From NCBI RefSeq assembly GCF_014863585.1, contig NZ_CP062253.1, positions 2,940,501-3,004,500 of the forward strand: a stretch of 64,000 nt of DNA, written 5' to 3'. The number at the start of each line of letters is the position of its first letter. The first letter of the stretch is position 1. The stretch comes from Pseudomonas gozinkensis (GTDB taxonomy: Bacteria > Pseudomonadota > Gammaproteobacteria > Pseudomonadales > Pseudomonadaceae). Positions 1 to 8,734 of the stretch are shown in pieces. Below the pieces are notes generated by a model. It was not told the origin of the DNA. It made no database searches and worked only from the letters and a program-made list of their open reading frames with translations. The position numbers and the translations under genes were made by a program.

Positions 1-1158
1 GACGCCGGTTTCCGCCGTTTCCGAGTACGGCCCCGGTTCATAGGACGGAGAGGTCACGCCACGCTGGGTGCCTTCGACCAGGGTGCGGTCCTGATCGTTG
101 GTGGCAATCCAGACTTTGGTCAGGCGTTCGAGGTCGTAATCCACGCCTTCCACCGCCGTGTCCGGCACCAGCCATTTGGTGGTGACCATGGTTTGCGTGG
201 CGCTGATCGGCAACACCCGGAAGCTCAGCGCATGGTCGCCGAGGAAGTGGTTCCAGGTGGACGGGTAATGGAAGTAGAGCAAGGCGCCAATGTCCGGCTC
301 GGCGGTCTTGTCCAGACGCCCGTTCACTGCCGGTTTGCCGTCCATGGTGTAGCTGACGGCACCGGAGGACAGCGGAATGCGGGTCATGCGGTACTGACCG
401 TTGATGTCCATCACCAGGCGACTCGGCAATCCGGCCTGTTCGCAGGTGTTCCAGTAGGCCGACAACTGTGGGTCGTCTTCGCCGCTGAGGCCGCCCACCG
501 ACAGGTTGTCGACGAAGGATTTCAGCAGCTCCGGGTGGGAGCCGTCGCAGTGGTAGCACTCGCGATTGTTCTCGAACACCAGTTTCCAGTTTCCGTTCTC
601 GATGATGGTCGACTCGAACGCCACTTTGCAGTTATCGAGGTAATGCGGGGCGATGAACGGGCTGACGGCCTTGCGAAAGCCGTCAAAGTCCGGCGCCTTG
701 GCGGCGACGCAGACATAGATGTAACTGTGCACGATTTCGCAATGCACCGACTTGAGGTTGTATTGGGTCTTGTCGAAATCCTGGCCCATGTTGCCGGCGA
801 ACAGCAGGTTGCCGTCCAGCTCGTAGGTCCACTTGTGATAGGGGCAGACCATCTTCGCGACCTTGCCGTGCTCGTGTTCGCAGATTTTGGCGCCGCGATG
901 GCGGCAGGCGTTATGGAACGCCCGAACCTCGCCATCCTTGCCGCGAACGACCGCGACCGGGTAATCACCGATCTGCAGGGTGAAGTACTGGCCGGGTTTG
1001 GAAATTTCGAAGGTGTGCCCGGCGAAAATCCAGTCCTTGTGCCAGATCTGTTCGAGGTCCTGGCGGTAGACGTTTTCATCCTTGTAGAGGGCGCCCGGCA
1101 GCGAGTGCCAGGGTTTACGCTGGGCGATCAGGTCAAACACGGTGTCTTTATTGTTCAT
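1..1158 (-). CDS. GbcA-like Rieske oxygenase alpha subunit (3' end outside window)
   Basis: Large subunit of a Rieske non-haem iron oxygenase. 386 residues are visible and the frame runs open off the left edge. The Rieske 2Fe-2S ligands are C85-x-H87 and C105-x2-H108. The mononuclear iron site is seen as N-N-R-E200-x2-H203-x4-H208. The order of motifs and the PGPYS stretch near residue 380 resemble glycine betaine or stachydrine demethylases more than aromatic dioxygenases. It would therefore remove an N-methyl group as formaldehyde, using electrons from a reductase that is not in the window. Start ATG at 1158 follows GAGGA with good spacing. A conserved motif lies 69 bp upstream. The PrpD-like gene behind it is co-directional. 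Family call is firm; substrate is inferred from neighbours. Confidence 0.85.
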   Translation of the reverse strand, partial: MNNKDTVFDLIAQRKPWHSLPGALYKDENVYRQDLEQIWHKDWIFAGHTFEISKPGQYFTLQIGDYPVAVVRGKDGEVRAFHNACRHRGAKICEHEHGKVAKMVCPYHKWTYELDGNLLFAGNMGQDFDKTQYNLKSVHCEIVHSYIYVCVAAKAPDFDGFRKAVSPFIAPHYLDNCKVAFESTIIENGNWKLVFENNRECYHCDGSHPELLKSFVDNLSVGGLSGEDDPQLSAYWNTCEQAGLPSRLVMDINGQYRMTRIPLSSGAVSYTMDGKPAVNGRLDKTAEPDIGALLYFHYPSTWNHFLGDHALSFRVLPISATQTMVTTKWLVPDTAVEGVDYDLERLTKVWIATNDQDRTLVEGTQRGVTSPSYEPGPYSETAETGV

Positions 1159-1226
1159 TGTTTTCCTCGTCATGCGCTTGGGGCCGGTATGGCTCTCAGC
1201 CTATCTGTGCCGGTAAAGCCGTCACA

Positions 1227-1246
1227 AACGACATTTCCTGCGGGCA
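1227..1246 (-). promoter_or_regulatory. Shared promoter motif, copy 1 (upstream of Rieske gene)
   Basis: On the minus strand this reads TGCCCGCAGGAAATGTCGTT. It lies 69 bp before the Rieske start codon, in the short gap behind the PrpD-like gene, and matches a second copy at 2686-2705 in 17 of 20 positions. The TGTCG core resembles half-sites bound by ArgR-type GATase1-AraC regulators, one of which ends this locus. Binding is inferred. Confidence 0.5.
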
Positions 1247-1261
1247 ATCGATGCGTTGAGG

Positions 1262-2602
1262 TTATGGGTGAGCGCGTTCGAAGATCGGCTCAAGCGTGGC
1301 GATGGCCGACGCAGACTGGCCCAGACTGCGAATCGCCTGTTTCACCGCGAGGCGGTGTTCGCTGCCGAGGCTTGAGGCGAACAGGTCGAACTTCTGTTCC
1401 AGCTCCCCCTGACTCAAGGCCGTTTCGGGATCGCCGCGTGCCGCCGTGACCGGGCTGACAAGCGAAGTGCCGTTTTTCAGCGTGACGGTGACGCGTGAAA
1501 GAATTTCATTGGGGAATCGCGCGGAAATATCGGCCGCTTCGACGATCTCGATGCGTGTGCTCAAGGCGCGGATGTCGGCGGCGTGGATGGATTCGCCGGT
1601 GACTTCGTCCGGCCCGAGTTTGCCCCTGACGATCAGCGCCGCCAGCGGAAAGGCCAGGGCGTATTGCGCCTGATCGGCATCCGCCGGAGTGTGACCTTGC
1701 AGGCACATCGACTCGTAAAAGGTCTCGACGCGGATTGTCTCGATGAGGTCAGCGTTTAGCGCAGGGTTGTCTTCTTGTAACTGAAGCATCGCGGTCAATG
1801 CTGGCTGAGCCCAGCGGCACACCGGCCAGGGTTTGAAATACTGGCTGTCGATTTCCCAGCGCTGGCCGAGATCACGCCAGTGCTCGGCGACCGAGGCGTC
1901 CTCGACAGTTTCCGCCGGCGCGCCGGTCACGCCTTCCCTGGCCATCAGCAGCGCATTCAATCCAACAAAGGCGCCGCTGCCGTGGGCATCGCGCAACATG
2001 GTCGGGAAGGCGATCAGGCGCATCATCGGGCAACGGGCGCTGAAGTACTCGGCAATGCCCAAGGCATGGCGAAAGGTCGATTCGTCAAAACCCAGCAAGC
2101 GGGCGCCAGCGCAGACCACGCCAATCGCCGAAAAACCGCCGGACGCGTGATAAGTCGGGGAGGTCGCCATCAAGGCCGTTCCGGCGCGCAATCCGGTTTC
2201 ATAGCCGAGGCACAGAGCGCTCAACAGCTCATGTCCGCTGATGTTTTTGCCTTGGTGATGCAGGGCATCGGCGAGGGCGAGCAAGGCCGGCACCACGGTC
2301 GCGCCGGCGTGCCCCTTGGATCGGAAGTGGCCTTCGTGGGCATCGAGGCTGTCGGCTGAAAAGCCGCCGGCCCAACCCGCGCCCAGCAGGCTCACCCGCT
2401 GACCGTCGAACAGCAGACGGCTGCCGTACTCGCCAGCGGGGTAGTGCGAAACGGCGAAACGGCGCAACGCCACACTCGTGTCGTTGGACGCGGCACCGGC
2501 CATGACGCCGACGATATCCAGCAGGCTGTTTTGCAGGATCTCCCGGGTCTTGGCCGGTGCCTTAAGGAAATCAAAGTCGCGGTAGAATTCGTAGAGTGAC
2601 AT
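1262..2602 (-). CDS. MmgE/PrpD family protein
   Basis: 446-residue member of the MmgE/PrpD fold family, which includes 2-methylcitrate dehydratase, cis-aconitate decarboxylase and iminodisuccinate epimerase. The family-typical features are the N-terminal all-helical half with the DIVGVMAGA stretch (about residues 29-37), the D-A-H-E-G-H segment near residue 87 and the Y-F-K-P-W-P-V-C-R segment in the middle. The start ATG at 2602 is preceded by AAGGAA. It sits between the Rieske gene and the LysR gene, all on the minus strand, and has its own copy of the shared promoter motif 84 bp upstream. This suggests a role in the same pathway, perhaps dehydration, epimerisation or decarboxylation of an intermediate. 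No specific reaction can be read from the sequence. Confidence 0.8.
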   Translation of the reverse strand: MSLYEFYRDFDFLKAPAKTREILQNSLLDIVGVMAGAASNDTSVALRRFAVSHYPAGEYGSRLLFDGQRVSLLGAGWAGGFSADSLDAHEGHFRSKGHAGATVVPALLALADALHHQGKNISGHELLSALCLGYETGLRAGTALMATSPTYHASGGFSAIGVVCAGARLLGFDESTFRHALGIAEYFSARCPMMRLIAFPTMLRDAHGSGAFVGLNALLMAREGVTGAPAETVEDASVAEHWRDLGQRWEIDSQYFKPWPVCRWAQPALTAMLQLQEDNPALNADLIETIRVETFYESMCLQGHTPADADQAQYALAFPLAALIVRGKLGPDEVTGESIHAADIRALSTRIEIVEAADISARFPNEILSRVTVTLKNGTSLVSPVTAARGDPETALSQGELEQKFDLFASSLGSEHRLAVKQAIRSLGQSASAIATLEPIFERAHP

Positions 2603-2685
2603 TCAACAATTCCTTCCTGTGAGGGGAACCGGCCAGATCCCGGCCGGCGCCGCTCCACAATGAGTCAGGAAGGTTGTGCGGCTCC

Positions 2686-2705
2686 AACGACATTTTCGTC
2701 GGGCA
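2686..2705 (-). promoter_or_regulatory. Shared promoter motif, copy 2 (upstream of PrpD-like gene)
   Basis: Minus-strand TGCCCGACGAAAATGTCGTT, 84 bp before the start codon of the MmgE/PrpD gene and just behind the end of the LysR gene. It matches copy 1 in 17 of 20 bases, and the match extends a little outside the core (ATTGCCC in both). A promoter-proximal binding site is inferred from recurrence only. Confidence 0.5.
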
Positions 2706-2725
2706 ATTGATAACTAATCCGATGG

Positions 2726-3685
2726 CTAGCGGCGGGGAAACTTCGACAGGATCCATTCACGAAACCGGCGCAAGGCGTCTTCGTTGTCCGCATTTTCCCG
2801 GCAGGCCAGGTAGTGCCAGCTGTTGCGCAGCTGGACTTCCTGTTCAATCGGGCGCACCAGCAAGCCCTGTTGCACCAGCGGTGCGACCAGATGATTCCAG
2901 CCCAGTGCGATGCCTTGATGGGTGAGCACCATGCTGATCAGCAGGTTGTAGTCGTTGGCATTGAAAATCTGCGGGCTGGTTGCCGGGCGGTCATCGATAT
3001 CGATGGCCTGAAACGCCAGCCACACGCCCCAATCGACATGCTCTGCCACTTGCGAGCGCCCGTAAGGGCTGAGATTGAGCAGGGCCGAATCGCGCACACC
3101 CTCGATGGTCGAGATCTCCGGATGCATCTCCAGATACTGCGGCGTGCACACCGGGTAGATCAGGTCATGGCACAACGGGTAGCTGCGGTAGCCTTCGCGG
3201 ACACGCGAGATCTTGGTGATGAACACGTCAGGCTGGACACCGGGTTCCATGGTCAGGAAGTTCTGGGTGGTGATCAGGTTCAGCTCGATGCCTTCGCTCT
3301 GGGCAAAAAACTCCGGCAGATGATTCGACAGCCACAGTGCCGAAAACGCCGGGGAGCAGCAGATGGTCAGCACTTTCTTGCCGGACTGACTGCTGCGGAT
3401 GCGCTCGGCAGCCTGGGCGATGTTCACGAATGACAGCTGCGCGGCATCAAAGAACAGCGCGCCCGCCGACGTGAGCTCGACGGCGCGCCCGACACGGGTG
3501 AACAACTGTGCCCCCAGGTAGCTCTCCAGTTCGCGGATCTGCCGGCTGATCGCAGCCTGGGAAACGCACAGTGCTTCGGCGGCGCGGGTGAAACTCTGGT
3601 ACTTCGCGGCCGCGACAAATGCCTTTACGGCCCTCAAGGACGGCATCTTCAACAAGATGGTGTCGGGGTCGACATGCTTGGTCAT
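2726..3685 (-). CDS. LysR family transcriptional regulator (amine locus)
   Basis: 319-residue LysR-type regulator. It has an N-terminal winged helix-turn-helix (A-F-V-A-A-A-K...S-F-T-R-A-A-E-A-L...S-Q-A-A-I-S-R-Q-I, about residues 17-55) and a periplasmic-binding-fold effector domain from about residue 95. A longer frame reaches 3856, but ATG 3685 has a perfect AGGAGG seven bases upstream and gives the normal family length. It is divergent from the ABC transporter operon, with 366 bp between, and in the same direction as the PrpD-like and Rieske genes. It probably controls one or both arms of the locus. Effector unknown. Confidence 0.88.
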   Translation of the reverse strand: MTKHVDPDTILLKMPSLRAVKAFVAAAKYQSFTRAAEALCVSQAAISRQIRELESYLGAQLFTRVGRAVELTSAGALFFDAAQLSFVNIAQAAERIRSSQSGKKVLTICCSPAFSALWLSNHLPEFFAQSEGIELNLITTQNFLTMEPGVQPDVFITKISRVREGYRSYPLCHDLIYPVCTPQYLEMHPEISTIEGVRDSALLNLSPYGRSQVAEHVDWGVWLAFQAIDIDDRPATSPQIFNANDYNLLISMVLTHQGIALGWNHLVAPLVQQGLLVRPIEQEVQLRNSWHYLACRENADNEDALRRFREWILSKFPRR

Positions 3686-4051
3686 TCGTACGGCCTCCTG
3701 ATGTTGCGGGGTGCGGGTGAAGCGCGACGAGGGTAGCGGAAGCCTGCGGTCAGGGATACGCCAGCGTCGCAGCAAGGATAGTCCCGGTCGCGGATGAGCG
3801 ATGTCTGTCTCGTTACGTCGGCGCTGGCGCGATCCATAACCCGACGTTATCAACATGCCCCTGTAAATGTCGTTGGATTAAGCCGGGGGATGCTAATAAA
3901 TTTGAAACGTCCCTCGTTCCTGGGGTCCCAAAAATAATAAAAGGAAACCCGTCGTGACGACATATAACTATTACCGCTGCCGCTCTAAACCAGTTTCGCT
4001 CGATTGCATATTGTTTGAACCCGAATATGCACTACGCGATGGAGGCAAGGT
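3686..4051. promoter_or_regulatory. Divergent promoter region, LysR / ABC operon
   Basis: 366 bp without a gene. The stretch next to the ABC operon is AT-rich. At 3856-3874 it holds a third, slightly shortened copy of the TGCCC...AAATGTCGTT motif, here on the plus strand. At 4006-4030 there is a dyad, GCATATT-N11-AATATGC, about 20-45 bp before the ATPase start; this is a plausible operator for the LysR protein or the GATase1-AraC regulator. No convincing terminator or small RNA was seen. Confidence 0.45.
3856..3874 (+). promoter_or_regulatory. Shared promoter motif, copy 3 (LysR / ABC intergenic region)
   Basis: TGCCCCTGTAAATGTCGTT, one base shorter between the two conserved blocks than copies 1 and 2, and oriented toward the transporter operon (178 bp before its start) rather than toward lysR. 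Its occurrence in the only other long promoter region of the locus supports a common regulator. Confidence 0.45.
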
Positions 4052-5086
4052 ATGACTCGCTCCGACGAAATAATTTGCGTAAAGAATGTTTATAAAGTCT
4101 TCGGTACTCAGCCATCACTGGCCATGAAGTTGATCGAAGAAGGCGCATCGAAAGCGGAAGTTTTCAAAAAGACCGGCCAGGCCATCGGTGTATTCGATGC
4201 CAGCTTCTCGGTCAAACGAGGCGAGATCTTTGTCATCATGGGTTTGTCCGGTTCCGGCAAATCGACCATGGTTCGACTGTTCAATCGCCTGATCGAACCG
4301 ACCTCCGGCAGCATCTTTCTGAATGGCCGGGAAATCACCGGCCTGGGCGACAAGGACCTGTTGCAGGTGCGCCGCAAAGACATGGGCATGGTCTTCCAGT
4401 CGTTTGCCCTGATGCCGCACATGAGCGTCATTGACAACGTCAGCTTCGGCCTGGAAATCAGCGGTGTCAGCGAAAAGGAACGCTACTGCCGGGCCATGGG
4501 CGCTCTTGAGCAAGTCGGGCTTTCCGGGCAGGAAATGTGCTTTCCTCACCAACTCTCCGGCGGCATGCAACAGCGGGTCGGACTGGCCCGGGCGCTGGCC
4601 AACGATCCGGCCATCCTGCTCATGGACGAAGCGTTCTCCGCGCTCGATCCGATGATCCGCAGCGAAATGCAGGGCGAGCTGATCAAGCTTCAGGCCGAGC
4701 AGGATCGCACCATCATTTTCATCTCCCACGACATTGAAGAAGCCGTTCGCATCGGTCACCGCATCGCGATCATGGAGGGCGGGCGCGTGGTGCAGATCGG
4801 CACGCCCCGTGAGCTGCTGTGCAACCCGGTGAACAAATATGTCCGGGATTTCTTCAACGGTTTCGACACCAGCCGGATATTGCGCGCCGGTGATATCGCA
4901 CAAACCGATTCGGGCATTGTTTACGAACCGGGTCGTCAAACTCCAATAAAGGCCGACGCTTCCTTGCGCGAGATCTTTCATCTTGTTGCGGCTTCATCCA
5001 CGCCAATGCCGGTAGTTGATGAAGTTGGGCTTTATAAAGGGTCGATCTCGCAAGGGCATTTATTAAGTTGCCTCGGTAATAGCTGA
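4052..5086 (+). CDS. Betaine/quaternary amine ABC transporter ATPase (ProV/OpuAA type)
   Basis: 344-residue ATP-binding subunit of a QAT-family (ProU/OpuA) importer. Walker A is G64-L-S-G-S-G-K-S-T, the ABC signature LSGGM is at 168-172, Walker B LLMDEA at 189-194, and the switch His is in FISHD near 234. The N-terminal region before Walker A is the extended ProV type (K-V-F-G...). The C-terminal 70 residues are a short divergent remnant where ProV carries CBS domains. The start is preceded by GGAGG. It is followed by the permease and binding protein, so this is a complete importer. The neighbouring catabolic genes suggest nutrient uptake rather than osmoprotection. Confidence 0.92.
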   Translation: MTRSDEIICVKNVYKVFGTQPSLAMKLIEEGASKAEVFKKTGQAIGVFDASFSVKRGEIFVIMGLSGSGKSTMVRLFNRLIEPTSGSIFLNGREITGLGDKDLLQVRRKDMGMVFQSFALMPHMSVIDNVSFGLEISGVSEKERYCRAMGALEQVGLSGQEMCFPHQLSGGMQQRVGLARALANDPAILLMDEAFSALDPMIRSEMQGELIKLQAEQDRTIIFISHDIEEAVRIGHRIAIMEGGRVVQIGTPRELLCNPVNKYVRDFFNGFDTSRILRAGDIAQTDSGIVYEPGRQTPIKADASLREIFHLVAASSTPMPVVDEVGLYKGSISQGHLLSCLGNS

Positions 5087-5139
5087 GCTCCTGTTTAAAA
5101 AAAGAATGATCACGCAGTACGCAAGTGCGAGGTAGCGTC

Positions 5140-6093
5140 ATGTCCGACTTTAACTTTCTGGATCCCTTCCAGAGTTTGAATATTCCGCTGGGGTCGTGGG
5201 TTGAAACGGCTCTTAAATATCTGGTGCATAACTTCCGGGATGTCTTCCGCTCGATTCGCTGGCCGGTCGATCAGGTACTCGACGGCGTCCAGTGGGGGCT
5301 GCTTTCGCTGCCGCCGACGGTGTTCATCATCATCGCCGGGCTGATCAGCTGGCAGATCGGCGGCAAACGCATCGCGATCTTCAGCGTGGCAACCCTTACG
5401 GGGCTTGGGCTGATCGGCGTGTGGAACGACGCGATGGTCACCTTGGCACTGGTGCTGACCTCGCTGTTGTTCTGCGCGGTGATCGGGATTCCGCTGGGCA
5501 TTCTGTGTGCCCGCAGCGACCGCACGGAAATGGTCATCCGCCCGGTGCTCGATGCCATGCAGACCCTGCCGGCGTTCGTGTACCTGGTGCCGGTGGTGAT
5601 GCTGTTCGGCATCGGCAACGTGCCGGGTGTGATTGTCACGATCATCTTCTCCGTCGCGCCGCTGGTACGGCTGACCAACCTCGGCATTCGTCAGGTGCCG
5701 GCGGACAAGGTCGAAGCGGCGCGGGCCTTTGGCTGCACACCGATGCAGATGCTGATGAAGGTTCAATTGCCGCTGGCCGCGCCAACCATGATGGCCGGTT
5801 TGAACCAGACCTTGATGTTGTCGCTGTCGATGGTGGTAGTCGCCTCGATGATTTCGGTCGGGGGGCTGGGGCTGATGGTGCTCAGCGGCATCGGTCGCCT
5901 CGACATGGGCCTGGCCAGTGTCGGCGGAGCAGGGCTGGTGTTGCTGGCGGTGTTCCTTGATCGCCTGACCCAGGCCATGGGTGAACGCAGTGCCGATCTG
6001 GCCACCGGGCAGCGCTGGTATGAAAGCGGCCCGGTCGGCCTGGTCATGAAGTTGAAGAAAAAGAAGAACGTTGCTCGTGCGGTTATTAACTGA
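5140..6093 (+). CDS. Betaine/quaternary amine ABC transporter permease (ProW type)
   Basis: 317-residue inner-membrane permease with hydrophobic segments from about residue 60 onward. The EAA loop is recognisable as E-A-A-R-A-F-G-C-T-P near residue 190 and follows the P-L-V-R-L-T-N-L-G-I-R motif of ProW-type proteins. A GTG at 5125 is in frame, but ATG 5140 has GAGGT six bases upstream and is the likelier start. It lies 53 bp behind the ATPase gene and 42 bp before the binding-protein gene, so the three form one operon. Confidence 0.9.
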   Translation: MSDFNFLDPFQSLNIPLGSWVETALKYLVHNFRDVFRSIRWPVDQVLDGVQWGLLSLPPTVFIIIAGLISWQIGGKRIAIFSVATLTGLGLIGVWNDAMVTLALVLTSLLFCAVIGIPLGILCARSDRTEMVIRPVLDAMQTLPAFVYLVPVVMLFGIGNVPGVIVTIIFSVAPLVRLTNLGIRQVPADKVEAARAFGCTPMQMLMKVQLPLAAPTMMAGLNQTLMLSLSMVVVASMISVGGLGLMVLSGIGRLDMGLASVGGAGLVLLAVFLDRLTQAMGERSADLATGQRWYESGPVGLVMKLKKKKNVARAVIN

Positions 6094-6135
6094 ACCTTTC
6101 TGCTCACCGATTAAAACTCCAAAGCGTGGTGAAAC

Positions 6136-7158
6136 ATGAAACTGGCAAATCTCAAGAAAAGCGTCGTAGCGGGTGTGGTTGCTTCAGTCATGGGCACGAT
6201 CCTGTGCTCGGCAGCGTTCGCGGCGGACGCCAACAAGCCCGGCGCGGGTGTGTCGATCACGCCGATTTTCCCGACCATCGCCGAAGAGCGCTTTCGCGGT
6301 GAAGTGGTCGTGGCCGGGCTCAAGGAGCTTGGCTACGACGTCAAGCAGCCGAAGGAGACCGATTACCCGGCGATGTTCCTGGCGCTGTCCTACGGCGACG
6401 CGGATTTCACCGTGCATGAGTGGGAGCACCTGCACGAAGCCTTTTATGAAAAGGCCGGCGGCGATGACGTGATGGTCAAGGTCGGGCAGATCATGAAAGG
6501 CGTGCTGCAGGGTTACCTGATCGACAAGAAAACCGCAGACGCCTATCACATCAAGGACCTGTCGGATTTGAAGAAACCGGAGATCGCCAAGCTGTTCGAC
6601 AGCAACGGTGACGGCAAGGCCGACCTGACCGGTTGCAACCCGGGCTGGGGCTGCGAAGTCATGGTCGAGCACCACATGAAGGCCTACGGCCTGGAACCGA
6701 CCGTCGTCGACAACCGTGGCTCGTACTTCGCATTGATGGCCGACACCATTGCCCGTTACCAGCAAGGCAAACCGGTGCTGTTCTTCACTTGGGTGCCGCA
6801 GTGGATTTCCAGCGTGCTGGTCGAAGGCCGCGACGTGGTCTGGCTGCCGGTGCCGTACACCGATCTGCCTGACGGCAAGGAAAGCAAGGACACCTTCTAC
6901 GAAGGCAAGAACCTCGGCTTCCCGGTGGATACGGTCAACGTTGTCATGAACAAGGAGTTCGCCGAGAAGAACCCGGTGGCCCGCAAGTTCCTCTCCGAAG
7001 TCAGCATCAGCACCGCCGACGAAAGCGCGCAGAACCTGAAGATGCAGCAGGGCGAGAAGTCCCTGGCCGACATCAAGCGCCACGCCGCCGAGTGGATCAA
7101 GGCCCACCAGCAAAGCTACGACAGCTGGCTGAGCGATGCGCGGGCGGCGGCCAAGTAA
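6136..7158 (+). CDS. Glycine betaine/proline betaine periplasmic binding protein (ProX type)
   Basis: 340-residue substrate-binding protein of the importer. Residues 1-29 form a Sec signal peptide ending AFA, with mature protein from about residue 30. The body is the OpuAC/ProX fold. Aromatic residues that could form a cation-binding box include the W-E-H segment near 96, the G-C-N-P-G-W-G-C segment near 172-179 and F-T-W-V-P-Q-W near 220. The two close cysteines (C-x6-C) resemble the disulfide of E. coli ProX. The ligand should be a quaternary amine; which one cannot be read directly. Confidence 0.9.
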   Translation: MKLANLKKSVVAGVVASVMGTILCSAAFAADANKPGAGVSITPIFPTIAEERFRGEVVVAGLKELGYDVKQPKETDYPAMFLALSYGDADFTVHEWEHLHEAFYEKAGGDDVMVKVGQIMKGVLQGYLIDKKTADAYHIKDLSDLKKPEIAKLFDSNGDGKADLTGCNPGWGCEVMVEHHMKAYGLEPTVVDNRGSYFALMADTIARYQQGKPVLFFTWVPQWISSVLVEGRDVVWLPVPYTDLPDGKESKDTFYEGKNLGFPVDTVNVVMNKEFAEKNPVARKFLSEVSISTADESAQNLKMQQGEKSLADIKRHAAEWIKAHQQSYDSWLSDARAAAK

Positions 7159-7354
7159 GCGGGTTGTTCCCGGGTTCGAGTGACGGTTATCCAGTGGCGC
7201 AAACGCCGGGCGAAGAGCCGTCATTGCGAACTTCCAACCGATTCAAGCGCATTTGATAACGCAACTTTGATGGCTGTTTTCATTCAACGCGATTCCGCGC
7301 GTTCGCTTCGTGTCGGGTTCGATTTGTCATTTCAACAATAAACGGTTCAACACT

Positions 7355-8671
7355 ATGAAAGTCAGTTCGCTGCCCGCCGATGATGACAGCTGTGGCTGGT
7401 TCCACCTGAGCCGGCCACGCAGCCCCGAGCCTGGCCATCGCGGCCACCGTTCGGCGCGTTGGGTCGTCGTGGGTGCCGGCTTCACCGGTCTGGCGGCGGC
7501 ACGCCAGCTCGCGCTGAACTTCCCCGACGATGAAGTGGTGCTGATCGAAGCGCAGGAAGTGGGGTTGGGGCCGTCCGGTCGCAATGCCGGTTTCGCGATC
7601 GATCTGCCCCACGACATCGGGGCCGAGGACTATATCGGTGATATCAATCTGGCCAGGATCAGTCTGAAGCTGAACCTGGAGGGTCAGTCGATCCTGCGCA
7701 ATCTGGTCGATCAGTTCGGTATCGATTGCCAGATGAAAGCCTGCGGCAAGTATCAGGCCGCCGTGGAGGAACGCGGAATCGCGGTGCTGGAAGCTTATCG
7801 CCGAGGGCTCGACAAGCTCGGTCAGCCGTATCAGATGATCGAGGCCGAAGAACTGCCCGAGCATCTGGGCACCCGTTTCTATCGCAAGGCGTTGTTCACC
7901 CCCGGGGCGGTGCTGGTTCAGCCGTCGGCGCTGGTGAAGGGCCTGGCGGACAGTTTGCCGGCGAACGTCACCCTCTACGAACACACGCCGATTCTGGAAG
8001 TGGAATACGGCGCCAAGACGTTGCTCAAGCACGCTCACGGCAGTATCACTGCCGACAAACTGATCCTGGCCAACAACTCGTTCGGCATGCGCTTCGGTTT
8101 TCTGCAGGGCCGCATGTTGCCGATCTACACCTACGCCAGCATCACCCGCCCGCTGACCGATGAAGAGCAGGTGCGTCTGGGCGGCAAACCGTTCTGGGGC
8201 GCGATCCCGGCCGACCCGTTCGGCACCACGGTGCGGCGCACTCCCGACAATCGTTTGCTGATCCGCAACAGTTTCAGCTTCAACCCCGATGGCCGTAGCA
8301 ACAGCAAATACAACGAGCGCTTCGTGCGCCGGCACCGCGCGTCGTTCGATCAGCGTTTCCCGATGCTGCCGGGGGTGAAGTTCGAATACACCTGGGGCGG
8401 GGCGCTGGCCATGTCGCGGAACCACAACGGCTTCTTCGGCGAACTGGCGCCGAACGTTTACGGCGCGCTGGGCTGCAATGGCCTGGGCGTCACCCGTGGC
8501 ACGGTCACCGGCAAGTTGCTGGCCGACTGGCTGGCCGGGGAGCGCGACGGCTTGATCGATTTCCTGCTGCAGGCCCCGGGGCCGTCGGGCAACCCGCCCG
8601 AACCTTTTCTGTCGCTGGGCGTGAACATGAACCTGAAGTGGGGGCAATACCGCGCCGGCCGCGAAAGTTGA
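7355..8671 (+). CDS. DAO-type FAD-dependent amine oxidoreductase
   Basis: 438-residue flavoprotein of the D-amino-acid-oxidase (DAO/PuuB) family. The Rossmann FAD motif V-V-V-G-A-G-F-T-G-L lies near residues 38-47, the G-P-S-G-R-N-A-G-F segment typical of gamma-glutamylputrescine oxidase-like proteins near 70-78, and the C-terminal G-C-N-G-L-G-V-T-R-G segment closes the FAD site. Start chosen at ATG 7355; an in-frame GTG at 7310 would add 15 residues and neither has a strong ribosome site. It lies 196 bp behind the binding-protein gene. In this context it would oxidise a secondary or N-methyl amine made by the Rieske demethylase. Precise substrate unknown. Confidence 0.85.
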   Translation: MKVSSLPADDDSCGWFHLSRPRSPEPGHRGHRSARWVVVGAGFTGLAAARQLALNFPDDEVVLIEAQEVGLGPSGRNAGFAIDLPHDIGAEDYIGDINLARISLKLNLEGQSILRNLVDQFGIDCQMKACGKYQAAVEERGIAVLEAYRRGLDKLGQPYQMIEAEELPEHLGTRFYRKALFTPGAVLVQPSALVKGLADSLPANVTLYEHTPILEVEYGAKTLLKHAHGSITADKLILANNSFGMRFGFLQGRMLPIYTYASITRPLTDEEQVRLGGKPFWGAIPADPFGTTVRRTPDNRLLIRNSFSFNPDGRSNSKYNERFVRRHRASFDQRFPMLPGVKFEYTWGGALAMSRNHNGFFGELAPNVYGALGCNGLGVTRGTVTGKLLADWLAGERDGLIDFLLQAPGPSGNPPEPFLSLGVNMNLKWGQYRAGRES

Positions 8672-8734
8672 ACGCTCATCGCCCGCCCTGCGCGATGAAC
8701 TGAAGTAGCGATGCACTGAATACAAGGACAAGAA

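Noticed and set aside
193..1449. 418-codon open frame on the plus strand
   Set aside because: It mirrors the Rieske gene in the opposite strand, a common effect of GC-rich third positions. No ribosome site or protein motif; the minus-strand frame has all iron ligands.
7280..8731. 483-codon open frame on the minus strand
   Set aside because: It is antisense to the FAD oxidoreductase, low in complexity and rich in Arg, Gln and His, with no domain; the plus-strand protein is clearly real.
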